DNA from: [Clostridium] celerecrescens 18A
GTDB taxonomy: Bacteria; Bacillota; Clostridia; Lachnospirales; Lachnospiraceae
Reading direction: 5' to 3'
Assembly: GCF_002797975.1 (NCBI RefSeq)
Contig: NZ_PGET01000001.1
Coordinates: forward strand, 4,948,001-5,012,000
Length of the DNA stretch: 64,000 nucleotides
The notes under the pieces: model-generated
The model's input: the letters and a program-made list of their open reading frames with translations, nothing else
Told to the model about the DNA's origin: nothing
The model's database searches: none
Translations under genes and position numbers: made by a program
Shown: piece after piece, positions 50,711-59,415 of the stretch
Numbering within the stretch: the first letter of the stretch is position 1
Layout of the letters: every line of letters begins with the position of its first letter

Positions 50711-51961
50711 TTGGATTCGAGTGACTATATACAGTTGCTTATGTTATTTATTTTAGTTGCATTATCAGCATTTTTCTCATCGGCTGAGACTGCGCTTACT
50801 ACGGTGAATAGAATCAGGGTACGGAATTTAGCCGAGGCAGGAGATAAGAATGCCATTACTCTGACTAAGATTTTAGAGAACCAGGGTAAGATGCTCAGTG
50901 CGATTCTTGTTGGTAACAATGTGGTAAACTTAACTGCCTCTTCCATGTCCACCACACTGGTTATGAACATTTGGGGCAATAAGGCAATAGGCATTGGGAC
51001 CGGTATCCTTACGCTTGTCATTCTGGTATTTGGTGAGATCTCACCGAAAACCATTTCTACCTTATATTCCGAACCAATATCTTTAAAATATGCAAAGGTA
51101 ATCTATGCCTTTATGATTGTCATGACACCGGTCATTTATGTGATTCGAATTCTTTCATCTGGATTTTTGCGCTTTATCCATGTAAACCCGGACCGAAAGC
51201 AGGAGCCCATCACAGAGGATGAGCTGAGGACCATCGTAGATGTGAGCCATGAGGAAGGCGTGATAGAATCAGAAGAAAGAAAGATTATTAATAACGTGTT
51301 TGATTTTGGTGATTCCGTGGCGCGGGATATTATGATTCCCCGTATAGACATGACTCTGGTAGAGGTAAATGCTGCCTATGATGAATTGATCGATATTTTC
51401 CGGCAGGAGATGTACACCAGGATTCCGGTATACGAGGAAACCAGTGACAATGTGATCGGAATCATCAATATGAAGGATCTGCTTCTCGTCGACAGGACAG
51501 ATGATTTCAATATCAGGAATTTTTTAAGAGAGCCGCTCTATACATACGAGTATAAAAAAACTGCGGAACTTATGTTGGAGATGCGCCAAACCTGCAATAA
51601 CGTTGTCATCGTTTTGGATGAATACGGAGCAACGGCAGGGATGATAACCCTGGAAGACTTACTGGAAGAAATCGTCGGAGAGATCCGGGATGAGTATGAC
51701 GAGGATGAAGAATATGAACTGGTTGAGGTGGAGCCCTTTGAATATCTGGTAGAAGGCTCCATGAAACTTGATGATTTAAATGACAGGCTGGATCTTGGAC
51801 TGGAGTCTGATGATTATGATTCCATCGGCGGCCTGATCATCGGACAGCTTGACCGGCTCCCGGAACAGGGGGAAGAGGTTGTCTGCGGGGGAATCCGCCT
51901 TGTTGTAGATGAATTGGACAAAAACAGAATCGATAAGGTTCGGATGTATTTGCCTCATTAA
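50711..51961 (+). CDS. CNNM/CBS-domain transporter-like protein (hemolysin C/CorC family)
   Basis: A 416-residue protein. TTG at 50711 is chosen because CAGGAG lies 9 bases upstream; the in-frame TTG at 50702 abuts that site. The N-terminal CNNM membrane domain (about 1-170) has FFSSAETALTTVNRIRVRNL and EISPKTIS. Two CBS domains follow (about 200-320, with DIMIPRIDMTLVE and VLDEYGATAGMITLEDLLEE). A CorC_HlyC domain closes the protein (about 335-416). The family includes Mg2+ exporters. Monocistronic by its promoter and the hairpin that follows. Confidence 0.92.
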   Translation: MDSSDYIQLLMLFILVALSAFFSSAETALTTVNRIRVRNLAEAGDKNAITLTKILENQGKMLSAILVGNNVVNLTASSMSTTLVMNIWGNKAIGIGTGILTLVILVFGEISPKTISTLYSEPISLKYAKVIYAFMIVMTPVIYVIRILSSGFLRFIHVNPDRKQEPITEDELRTIVDVSHEEGVIESEERKIINNVFDFGDSVARDIMIPRIDMTLVEVNAAYDELIDIFRQEMYTRIPVYEETSDNVIGIINMKDLLLVDRTDDFNIRNFLREPLYTYEYKKTAELMLEMRQTCNNVVIVLDEYGATAGMITLEDLLEEIVGEIRDEYDEDEEYELVEVEPFEYLVEGSMKLDDLNDRLDLGLESDDYDSIGGLIIGQLDRLPEQGEEVVCGGIRLVVDELDKNRIDKVRMYLPH

Positions 51962-52011
51962 GCATTTTGCTGGATAGCGGTTTCGCAGGTTTTACCGGAA
52001 GGCTGGGAAAT

Positions 52012-52047
52012 AAGGGAGAGGGAAGCTTGCTGCTTCTGCTCTCCCTT
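52012..52047. terminator. Hairpin between convergent genes
   Basis: AAGGGAGAG pairs with CTCTCCCTT, with inner GAAGC/GCTTC. T-rich only weakly on the plus side. Confidence 0.65.
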
Positions 52048-52072
52048 TAACATTTCCCGGAAACCCCTTCCG

Positions 52073-52432
52073 TCAACTAAGCATCCCCCCCGCGGTGCCG
52101 CTGACTGCGCAGATGGCCATGGTTGTGAGTAGCTGGTTCATAGAGCCATTTAATCCTTTGTTTAGGAAAAAGGATACGGCCAGGAGCACCAGGAAATATA
52201 GAAGTCCCAACAAAAGGCCCCAGAAGAATCTTCGATGCCGTACGCTCTTTCCCATTAAGACTCCGCCAAAGAGACAGGCGATGATATAAACCGCATTGAC
52301 TCCCAGGCGTATCTGCCCTTCCTTCAGCCGGAATCTATAGAGTGCTAAGGCCAGGACCACCAGCAAGATTCCGGTCAGTATGTAGGTGATAAGAAGGTTT
52401 CTTAGTGTGACCTGAAGCTTTGATTTTTCCAT
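52073..52432 (-). CDS. TIGR04086-type small membrane protein
   Basis: A 119-residue protein with four hydrophobic segments (about 13-29, 44-60, 68-88, 96-116) and a short basic N-terminus. GVNAVYIIACLFGGVLMGKS and the glycine-rich end AVSGTAGGMLS match the pattern of the TIGR04086 family, found in Firmicutes near yajC, tgt and scfA/scfB. Function unknown. Divergent from scfA. Confidence 0.7.
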   Translation of the reverse strand: MEKSKLQVTLRNLLITYILTGILLVVLALALYRFRLKEGQIRLGVNAVYIIACLFGGVLMGKSVRHRRFFWGLLLGLLYFLVLLAVSFFLNKGLNGSMNQLLTTMAICAVSGTAGGMLS

Positions 52433-52552
52433 TTAAATACTCCTTATATCTTGTCTTCTGGTTCAGTATATTCTTAGGGTATGGATGATATTCATGGATG
52501 TCCTAACAATAAAATTGATCCTTCCTTATCTGTGTCCCTGGGGCAATTCATC

Positions 52553-52581
52553 TTGCGCTCGTCTAAAACATGTGGTATAAT
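52553..52581 (+). promoter_or_regulatory. Promoter of scfA
   Basis: TTGCGC at 52553-52558, a 17-bp spacer and TATAAT at 52576-52581. Confidence 0.65.
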
Positions 52582-52617
52582 CTCAAAGAATTAGACAAAT
52601 ACAGGAGGTGTAAGTTT

Positions 52618-52764
52618 ATGAAGCATGTAAAGACCTTAAATTCCAGTACATTAAAAGAGTCTATGAAGAAAGGCGGCTGCGGCGAATGCCAGACTTCCTG
52701 CCAGTCAGCCTGCAAGACATCCTGTACAGTAGGAAACCAGAGCTGCGAGAACAGCAACCGTTAA
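52618..52764 (+). CDS. scfA: SCIFF ranthipeptide precursor (six cysteines in forty-five)
   Basis: A 48-residue peptide with ACAGGAGGTG upstream of the ATG. It begins MKHVKTLNSSTLKESMKKGG and then has six Cys in a 25-residue core with CGEC, TSC, SAC, TSC and QSC spacing. This is the near-universal Clostridia SCIFF precursor, whose cysteine thiols are linked to backbone carbons by the radical-SAM enzyme encoded next. The longer in-frame ATG at 52570 overlaps the promoter and is rejected. Confidence 0.95.
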   Translation: MKHVKTLNSSTLKESMKKGGCGECQTSCQSACKTSCTVGNQSCENSNR

Positions 52765-52808
52765 TTATTTTAACTGTATAGAATAGCCATAAGGCAGATG
52801 AGCAGATG

Positions 52809-52835
52809 CCCCTACGGTCGTAATGACGGTAGGGG
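52809..52835 (+). promoter_or_regulatory. Hairpin between scfA and scfB (attenuator-like)
   Basis: CCCCTAC pairs with GTAGGGG, with an inner GTC/GAC, followed by TTCCTT rather than a full T-run. It lies between the peptide and maturase genes and could reduce read-through so that more peptide than enzyme is made. Confidence 0.6.
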
Positions 52836-52899
52836 TTCCTTCGCTTGTCTGCCCAAAACCAATCATCAGTTAAATCTTTTTAAGTTAAGGAGAATACAA

Positions 52900-54294
52900 G
52901 TGATTCATCAATATATCAACAATGGCTTCCATATTATTATGGATGTCAACAGCGGCTCCGTTCACTCTGTGGATCCGGTCATGTATGAGGCAGTAGAGAT
53001 CGCCGCAGGCATGGTGCCGGAGATGGAAGAGGCCCAGACCCTGGACAAAGAGGTAGGAGAAGAAGTACGAATCCGTCTTTCTGAAAAATATGGAGAGACA
53101 GAAGTAGAAGAAGCGCTGGAGGAGATCCAGTATCTGATCGATAAGGGAGAGCTGTTTACAAAGGATTTATACCACGATTATGTGGTGGACTTTAAAAAGC
53201 GGCAGACAGTGGTAAAGGCTCTTTGCTTACATATTGCCCATGATTGCAACCTGGCCTGCAAATATTGTTTTGCGGAAGAAGGGGAGTACCATGGCAGACG
53301 GGCGCTGATGTCCTTTGAAGTGGGAAAAAAGGCTCTGGATTTTCTTATCGCCAATTCCGGGAACCGAAGAAACTTAGAAGTGGACTTTTTTGGCGGAGAA
53401 CCGCTCATGAATTGGGACGTGGTAAAGCAGCTTGTTGAATACGGACGGAAAAAAGAGAAAGAATATAATAAGAACTTCCGCTTTACCATGACTACCAACG
53501 GGGTGTTGTTAAACGATGAGATCATGGAGTTCTGCAATCGGGAAATGAGCAATGTGGTCTTAAGCCTTGACGGACGGAAAGAGGTCAATGATAATATGCG
53601 TCCCTTCCGTAATGGAAAAGGCAGCTACGAGCTGATTGTTCCCAAATTCCAGAAATTTGCACAGCTTCGGGGAACTAAGGATTATTATATCAGAGGAACC
53701 TTTACCCGTCATAATATGGATTTTGCAAAGGATGTTCTGGAATTTGCTGATCTCGGCTTTACAAGTATGTCTATAGAGCCTGTGGTGGCGCAGCCGGAAG
53801 AAGAATATGCCATCAGGGAGGAAGACCTTCCTCAAATCCTGAAAGAGTACGATGATCTTGCTGTGGAATACATTAAAAGGCAGAAGGAAGGAAAAGGGTT
53901 CAACTTCTTCCATTTTAATATTGATTTAAACCAGGGACCCTGTGTGGCTAAGCGCCTGTCCGGATGCGGTTCAGGAACCGAATATCTGGCAGTGACTCCA
54001 TGGGGAGACTTTTATCCATGCCACCAGTTTGTCGGTGAGGAAAAATTCCTTCTTGGCAACGTGGATACAGGCGTAACTAATTTGGAGATCCGCGATGAGT
54101 TTAAGCTTTGCAATGTTTATGCAAAGGACAAATGCCGGGACTGCTTTGCAAGGTTTTACTGCAGCGGAGGCTGTGCGGCTAACTCCCACAACTTCCATGG
54201 AAGCATAACGGATGCGTATGATATCGGCTGCGAAATGCAGAAGAAGCGGATCGAATCCGCCATCATGATCAAGGCGGCTTTGGCGGAAGATTGA
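52900..54294 (+). CDS. scfB: SCIFF maturase, radical SAM/SPASM protein
   Basis: A 464-residue protein. GTG at 52900 has TAAGGAG upstream; the open frame to 52798 runs through the hairpin and is not used. An N-terminal peptide-binding region (about 1-95) precedes the radical SAM motif CNLACKYCF (C-x3-C-x2-C, about 114-122) and FFGGEPLMNW. The C-terminal SPASM domain has Cys-rich CGSGTEYLAVTP, FYPCHQF and CRDCFARFYCSGGCAANSHN, which hold two auxiliary Fe-S clusters. It forms thioether bonds in the scfA product. Confidence 0.95.
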   Translation: MIHQYINNGFHIIMDVNSGSVHSVDPVMYEAVEIAAGMVPEMEEAQTLDKEVGEEVRIRLSEKYGETEVEEALEEIQYLIDKGELFTKDLYHDYVVDFKKRQTVVKALCLHIAHDCNLACKYCFAEEGEYHGRRALMSFEVGKKALDFLIANSGNRRNLEVDFFGGEPLMNWDVVKQLVEYGRKKEKEYNKNFRFTMTTNGVLLNDEIMEFCNREMSNVVLSLDGRKEVNDNMRPFRNGKGSYELIVPKFQKFAQLRGTKDYYIRGTFTRHNMDFAKDVLEFADLGFTSMSIEPVVAQPEEEYAIREEDLPQILKEYDDLAVEYIKRQKEGKGFNFFHFNIDLNQGPCVAKRLSGCGSGTEYLAVTPWGDFYPCHQFVGEEKFLLGNVDTGVTNLEIRDEFKLCNVYAKDKCRDCFARFYCSGGCAANSHNFHGSITDAYDIGCEMQKKRIESAIMIKAALAED

Positions 54295-54345
54295 GTACAC
54301 AACACTCTTATGCCCAATGAACTTGGGCAGGAATAGGGAAATCAG

Positions 54346-55485
54346 ATGAATTATAAGATCGTTGCAAAGGATGGACGTGCAAAGCGTGCAGAAGTAACCA
54401 CCGTTCATGGCACCATCCAAACTCCGGTATTCATGAATGTGGGTACGGTGGGAGCCATTAAAGGGGCTGTTTCCACGGATGATCTCCGCGAGATCAGAAC
54501 CCAGGTGGAGCTGTCAAACACCTATCATCTTCATGTACGCACCGGCGATAAATTAATCAAGGAGTTTGGCGGTCTTCATAAGTTTATGAATTGGGACCGT
54601 CCAATTCTCACGGATTCCGGTGGCTTTCAGGTATTTTCCCTGACTGGCTTAAGGAAAATAAAGGAGGAGGGCGTATACTTTCAATCCCATATAGATGGAC
54701 GTAAGATTTTTATGGGTCCGGAAGAGAGTATGCAGATCCAGTCCAATCTGGCGTCTACCATAGCCATGGCCTTTGACGAATGCCCGCCTCATCCGGCTAC
54801 CAGGGAATACATGCAAAACAGCGTAGACCGCACCACCAGATGGCTGGAAAGGTGCCAGGCTGAGATGGCAAAGCTTAATTCCCAGCCAGATACCTTAAAT
54901 AAGGACCAGTTGTTATTCGGCATCAACCAGGGTGGAACCTTTGAAGACATCCGCATCGCCCATGCAAAAACCATATCCGCCATGGATTTGGACGGCTATG
55001 CCCTGGGCGGACTGGCAGTAGGGGAGAGCCATGAGGAGATGTACCGGATCTTAGATGAGACGGTGCCTCATCTGCCGGAAAACAAGCCAACCTATTTAAT
55101 GGGCGTGGGAACTCCCGCTAATATTTTAGAGGCCGTAGACAGGGGCGTAGATTTTTTTGACTGTGTATATCCGTCAAGAAACGGCCGCCACGGTCATGTA
55201 TACACCAATCACGGCAAAATGAATTTATTTAATACAAAATACGAGCTGGACCACAGGCCGATCGAAGAGGGCTGTGGGTGTCCGGCCTGCCGTTCCTACA
55301 GCAGAGCCTATCTCAGACATCTTTTAAAGGCAAAAGAAATGCTTGGCATGAGATTATGTGTATTGCATAATTTGTATTTTTATAATACAATGATGGAAGA
55401 GATCCGCGACGCAATCGAGAACCACCGTTATGGGGAATACAAGGAGCAGAAGCTTTCGGGTATGATGGCAGGTCAGACTACCTAA
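54346..55485 (+). CDS. tgt: tRNA-guanine transglycosylase (queuine/preQ1)
   Basis: A 379-residue protein of normal family length. NTYHLHVRTG, LTDSGGFQVFSL with the nucleophile-region Asp, FGINQGGTFEDIR, GYALGGLAVGESHEEM and FDCVYPSRNGRHG (second catalytic Asp) are all present. The zinc site CGCPACRSYSRAYLRHL is intact. It exchanges guanine 34 for preQ1 in tRNAs with GUN anticodons. yajC follows closely, as in many bacteria. Confidence 0.96.
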   Translation: MNYKIVAKDGRAKRAEVTTVHGTIQTPVFMNVGTVGAIKGAVSTDDLREIRTQVELSNTYHLHVRTGDKLIKEFGGLHKFMNWDRPILTDSGGFQVFSLTGLRKIKEEGVYFQSHIDGRKIFMGPEESMQIQSNLASTIAMAFDECPPHPATREYMQNSVDRTTRWLERCQAEMAKLNSQPDTLNKDQLLFGINQGGTFEDIRIAHAKTISAMDLDGYALGGLAVGESHEEMYRILDETVPHLPENKPTYLMGVGTPANILEAVDRGVDFFDCVYPSRNGRHGHVYTNHGKMNLFNTKYELDHRPIEEGCGCPACRSYSRAYLRHLLKAKEMLGMRLCVLHNLYFYNTMMEEIRDAIENHRYGEYKEQKLSGMMAGQTT

Positions 55486-55533
55486 AGTGAGAGACAAGCA
55501 GGCGGCGGATCGTTATATAAGGAGGAAATGGTT

Positions 55534-55830
55534 ATGTTATCAGCAACAGGCGGTACCATGGGCGTGGGCTTTTGGGTCATTTATATCGCAGTGATCTTTG
55601 GCTTCATGTATTTTATTGCAATCAGACCACAGAAGAAAGAGAAAAAGAAACAGCAGGAGATGTTTGCAAACATTGCAATCGGAGACAGCGTTTTGACTTC
55701 AAGTGGATTTTATGGAGTCATCATTGATATGACGGATGATACGGTTATCGTAGAGTTCGGCAATAATAAGAATTGCAGAATTCCTATGCAGAAGACTGCT
55801 ATCGTTCAGGTAGAAAAAGCACAGGCTTAA
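55534..55830 (+). CDS. yajC: YajC, preprotein translocase accessory subunit
   Basis: A 98-residue protein. ATG at 55534 is 8 bases after AAGGAGG; the ATG at 55528 lies too close. One N-terminal membrane helix (about 8-28, FWVIYIAVIFGFMYFIAIRP) is followed by QKKEKKKQQEMFANIAIGD and a small beta-rich domain (SVLTSSGFYGVIID). It is associated with SecDF in the inner membrane. Confidence 0.94.
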   Translation: MLSATGGTMGVGFWVIYIAVIFGFMYFIAIRPQKKEKKKQQEMFANIAIGDSVLTSSGFYGVIIDMTDDTVIVEFGNNKNCRIPMQKTAIVQVEKAQA

Positions 55831-55840
55831 GAAATCAGGG

Positions 55841-55877
55841 CACCCGGAAAGAGATTTTTTCTTTCCGGGTGTTTTTT
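55841..55877 (+). terminator. Terminator after yajC
   Basis: CACCCGGAAAG pairs with CTTTCCGGGTG, followed by TTTTTT. Confidence 0.93.
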
Positions 55878-56099
55878 GTTTGAGCAGCGGATAAGTGAAA
55901 GAGCCTGCTCTCCATTACTGGAGGCCTCTTTCACATGCATTTTTTATTGCTGCTATGAAAATAAATTTCTCGAAAGTATAGTTTATAAAGAGGAAATTGA
56001 GGGACATGTATAATTAGCACAAAACAATATGCGATAATATAATTGAAAAGAGTAATAATTAGCAAAAACACCGAAAAGAAATATTATTACATAAATATA
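55878..56099. other. AT-rich intergenic region before the sugar operon
   Basis: No coding frame seen. AT-rich throughout; nothing identifiable apart from the promoter and palindrome listed next. Confidence 0.4.
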
Positions 56100-56128
56100 T
56101 TGACGTGAAATAAATATTCATATACAAT
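56100..56128 (+). promoter_or_regulatory. Promoter of the sugar ABC operon
   Basis: TTGACG at 56100-56105, a 17-bp spacer and TACAAT at 56123-56128. Confidence 0.65.
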
Positions 56129-56147
56129 GCAATTGTAAACTTAAAAT

Positions 56148-56165
56148 GTATTCAGTAATGAATAC
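56148..56165. promoter_or_regulatory. Palindrome downstream of the sugar operon promoter
   Basis: GTATTCA-GTAA-TGAATAC, perfect 7-bp arms, about 20 bases after the -10. A likely operator; the RpiR-family regulator encoded at 61754-62590 is the obvious candidate. Confidence 0.5.
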
Positions 56166-56192
56166 GAATCATGTATTTGGAGGGCTACATAA

Positions 56193-57536
56193 ATGAAAGT
56201 GAGCAAGTTTATGGAAAAAAGTCTGGCTGCCATAATGGCAGCAGGTATGGCGGTCAGCCTGATTGGATGCGCAAGCCAGCCAACAAAGACCACACAGTCA
56301 GCAGCAGCACAGCCAGCAGCTGCACAAGAGGCGTCATCAGAAATTGCAGCAAGCGGGGGAGATGTTACGTTGGAATTTCAGCAATGGTGGGGCGTAGAAT
56401 TACCGGACGGTGTCCTTAAGGAGATCTGCGATGGATTTACAGAACAATCAGGGGTTAAAATCGAATTATTAAGTAATCCTTATGCAGATACCAAAACACA
56501 GATTGCGGCAGGTGCAGCGGCAGGAACCATGGCAGATGTGGTAGGTCTTGATGGAGCCTGGGTGTATGATTTTGCAAAACAGGGTTCCATTGCAAATATG
56601 ACGGAGCTGATGTCATCAGACGGTTATGATGATGGACAATTATCTGATCAGATAAAAGTAGACGGAAATACATATATGATTCCGGTTGTAAACTTTGCAT
56701 ATCCCATGTACGTGAATAAAGATTTATTGGCATCAGCAGGTATTACGGAGGTTCCTAAGACATGGGGAGAATTTGCGGAAGCCTGTAAAAAGGTTGCGGC
56801 GGCAAATAAAGGAGTTGCCGGCTGGGCAATTCCCTTATCAACAGAATCGCCCAGCGGTATTCAGAACAATTTCATGAGCTGGTTATGGGCTTCGGGCGGA
56901 ACTATGCTGAAAGACGGAAAACCGGCTTTGACAGATAATCCATTTATGACAGATACTGTGGATTTTGTAAAAGGTTTATTTGATGCAGGAGTCGTTGCAC
57001 CAGGTGCTTATTCCATGAAAGAAGCAGATATGGTAGAAGAGTTTACCAATGGCCGTGTTGCATTTATGACAGATTCATTGGCGCACTTAACAACAATAAA
57101 GAAAGAAGCACCTGGCTTGAACTTTGAATTTATGCCTGTTCCGGTAAAAGAAGGCTATACAGGAAAGAGTGGTATGGATGTGGCTAACTGGGGAATCGGT
57201 GTTGCAGAAAACTGCGAACACAAAGCAGAGGCCATGAAGTTCGTGGAATATTTAATGAGTCCCGAGGTAAATGCCAAACTTGCAGTATATGCAAATGCCT
57301 TTCCTGGAAATGTAAATGCCAATCCGGATTATTCGAAAGCTGACGAATTATTCGTAAAAGCATATGAATTATACCAACAGTGTTATGCAATCAATGAATT
57401 TACTGGACTTCCAACTTCAGAGGAATTAATGAGACAGTTTGATGAGCAATTACAGCTGTATATTGACGGCGACACGGCCGGTGCTGCAGATATGCTGTCT
57501 GCAACACAAGAGATTTGGGAGGGAGCATTTAAGTAA
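56193..57536 (+). CDS. Sugar ABC transporter substrate-binding lipoprotein
   Basis: A 447-residue protein with TTGGAGGG upstream. The signal ends in a lipobox, SLIGC (Cys about 26), followed by a Gln/Ala/Ser-rich linker and a family 1 solute-binding fold (DVTLEFQQWWGVELPDG; VPKTWGEFAEACKKVA; VAFMTDSLAHLTTIK). It captures a sugar or oligosaccharide outside the cell for the two permeases that follow. The ligand cannot be read from sequence; the operon's lyxose isomerase, kinase and aldolase suggest a simple or modified monosaccharide. Confidence 0.9.
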   Translation: MKVSKFMEKSLAAIMAAGMAVSLIGCASQPTKTTQSAAAQPAAAQEASSEIAASGGDVTLEFQQWWGVELPDGVLKEICDGFTEQSGVKIELLSNPYADTKTQIAAGAAAGTMADVVGLDGAWVYDFAKQGSIANMTELMSSDGYDDGQLSDQIKVDGNTYMIPVVNFAYPMYVNKDLLASAGITEVPKTWGEFAEACKKVAAANKGVAGWAIPLSTESPSGIQNNFMSWLWASGGTMLKDGKPALTDNPFMTDTVDFVKGLFDAGVVAPGAYSMKEADMVEEFTNGRVAFMTDSLAHLTTIKKEAPGLNFEFMPVPVKEGYTGKSGMDVANWGIGVAENCEHKAEAMKFVEYLMSPEVNAKLAVYANAFPGNVNANPDYSKADELFVKAYELYQQCYAINEFTGLPTSEELMRQFDEQLQLYIDGDTAGAADMLSATQEIWEGAFK

Positions 57537-57544
57537 AGACGAGG

Positions 57545-57573
57545 CAGGCTGCATGATGGAATCATGCAGCCTG
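57545..57573 (+). promoter_or_regulatory. Perfect hairpin between binding protein and permease genes
   Basis: CAGGCTGCATGAT and ATCATGCAGCCTG, 13-bp perfect arms with a GGA loop and no T-run. Such intercistronic hairpins usually protect the upstream message, so that the binding protein is made in excess. Confidence 0.75.
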
Positions 57574-57590
57574 ATATAAAGAAGGAGGGA

Positions 57591-58523
57591 ATGGGTGAGT
57601 TGGCTAAGGTAAGAGAAATGATAAAAAAGGAAAGCAGCGGTAAGTCACAGATCATGAAAAAGAAGTGTGAACCTTACTTATATCTCCTGCCAACAATTGT
57701 GCTTATGCTTTTATTGTTGATTATCCCGATCTGTATGGTGGTCCGATATTCTTTTTTTGACAATGTTATTATCAAAAAAGATCCTGTATTCGTTGGATTA
57801 AAGAATTATGGCTTGATAATATCAGACAAAACGTTTTTTGTTGCAGTCAAAAACACATTGTTTTTTGTTGGTGCCAGTGTAGTGATGCATATGCTTTTAG
57901 GAATGTTGTTTGCCATACTCCTTAATACAAGTTATATAGGAATAAATTTAAAAGCATTTTTCAGAGTGATTTATGTACTGCCCTGGATGTTTACAGCATC
58001 GGTTATTGCAATATTATGGAAAATGATGATGAATCCCAATGGGATTATCAACTACCTGTTACAAATCGCAAATCTTACGTCGTCACAGATAGAATGGCTG
58101 GGTTCCCGGAATTTCGCCCTATTCTCAGTAACTTTGATAAACATATGGGCAGGATATCCATTTTATATGGTCAGCATCCTGGCAGGGCTTCAGGGGATCC
58201 CCACAGATCTTTATGAAGCATCGGCAATTGACGGTGCAAATGCAGTACAACAATATTTCCGCATTACAATCCCTCAATTAAAACCTATTATTATTAGTTT
58301 GTTAATGTTGGATTTTGTGTGGACGATACAGCAATTTGCCCTGATTTGGATGACCACAGGCGGGGGACCAATAAATGCAACAGAGATGATAAGTACTTTT
58401 ATTTATAAAAGGGGGTTTAGTAAATATCAATATTCCCAGGCTTCTGCATCAGCAGTGATCTTACTGGTTGTATGTTCTGTCATAGCTGTCTTTTATGTGC
58501 GGCATCAGAGAGAGAGGGATTGA
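57591..58523 (+). CDS. Sugar ABC transporter permease 1 (MalF-like)
   Basis: About 310 residues. ATG at 57591 follows GAAGGAGGGA closely; TTG at 57600 is an alternative and the in-frame ATG at 57564 lies in the hairpin. Six membrane segments; the EAA loop reads YEASAIDGANAVQQYFRITIPQL (about 212-234), the coupling helix for the ATPase. ATPase not encoded here. The next permease starts three bases after this stop. Confidence 0.88.
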   Translation: MGELAKVREMIKKESSGKSQIMKKKCEPYLYLLPTIVLMLLLLIIPICMVVRYSFFDNVIIKKDPVFVGLKNYGLIISDKTFFVAVKNTLFFVGASVVMHMLLGMLFAILLNTSYIGINLKAFFRVIYVLPWMFTASVIAILWKMMMNPNGIINYLLQIANLTSSQIEWLGSRNFALFSVTLINIWAGYPFYMVSILAGLQGIPTDLYEASAIDGANAVQQYFRITIPQLKPIIISLLMLDFVWTIQQFALIWMTTGGGPINATEMISTFIYKRGFSKYQYSQASASAVILLVVCSVIAVFYVRHQRERD

Positions 58524-58525
58524 TT

Positions 58526-59362
58526 ATGGTAGGAAAGAAAAAGTGGTACACAAAAACACTAATTATGATCCTTCTGATAACCGGAGCATTCTTTTCCGGA
58601 TTCCCTATATTGTGGATGCTGCTGAGTTCATTTAAGCCTAATGCGGAAATTTTTGCTTGGCCGCCAACATGGATATCAGAGAGTTTTAGCTTGAACGCCT
58701 ATATTTCAATCTTTCATAATCCTGAAAAAGTCAGATTCTTTATCAATAGTTACTGCATTGCATTAATTGTAGTGATTTTTACATTGATCATTGGAATACT
58801 TGCAGCGTACAGTTTCAGCCGTTTTGATTTTCCAGGAAAAGGTGTTATTAATACCGTCATTGTCAGTGTGCAGGCAGTACCTCCGATCACCCTTTTGATT
58901 CCATATTTAAGCCTGATTGTCAGCCTGAAATTATACAATACATTTGGTGCATTGATACTGACGTATATGCTGTTTACATTGCCCTATGCGATTTTGATGA
59001 TCACCGGATATATGAATACTTTGCCGAAAGATTTGGATGAAGCTGTAATGATTGACGGCGGTTCAAGGTTTATGGCTCTTTGGACGGTACTGGTTCCTGT
59101 ATCAATACCTGGCCTGGTTTCGGTGGGAATGTATACATTCATGCAGGCCTGGAATGAATATTTGTTTGCATTGGCATTAACGAAAACAAATGAAATGCGT
59201 ACCGTACCGGTGGGCATTAGCCTGCTGATGGGGCAGCATGCATATGAGTGGAATCAAATGATGTCAATGAGTGTATTAGGTTCCTTACCTGTATTGATCC
59301 TGTTTTTGTTTTTCCAGCGGTACTTTATTGCTGGAATGACAGCGGGAGCTGTAAAAAGTTAA
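58526..59362 (+). CDS. Sugar ABC transporter permease 2 (MalG-like)
   Basis: A 278-residue protein. ATG at 58526 with AGAGAGGGA upstream; the frame from 58472 overlaps permease 1 and is rejected. Six membrane spans; the EAA loop is DLDEAVMIDGGSRFMALWT followed by VLVPVSIPG (about 170-196). It completes a CUT1-type transporter. No ATPase gene is present, so a shared MsmK/MalK-type ATPase from elsewhere is expected. Confidence 0.9.
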   Translation: MVGKKKWYTKTLIMILLITGAFFSGFPILWMLLSSFKPNAEIFAWPPTWISESFSLNAYISIFHNPEKVRFFINSYCIALIVVIFTLIIGILAAYSFSRFDFPGKGVINTVIVSVQAVPPITLLIPYLSLIVSLKLYNTFGALILTYMLFTLPYAILMITGYMNTLPKDLDEAVMIDGGSRFMALWTVLVPVSIPGLVSVGMYTFMQAWNEYLFALALTKTNEMRTVPVGISLLMGQHAYEWNQMMSMSVLGSLPVLILFLFFQRYFIAGMTAGAVKS

Positions 59363-59415
59363 TACGTATGATTATCCGGAAACGGAAATCTAATAAAAAA
59401 TTGGAGGAAAAAACG

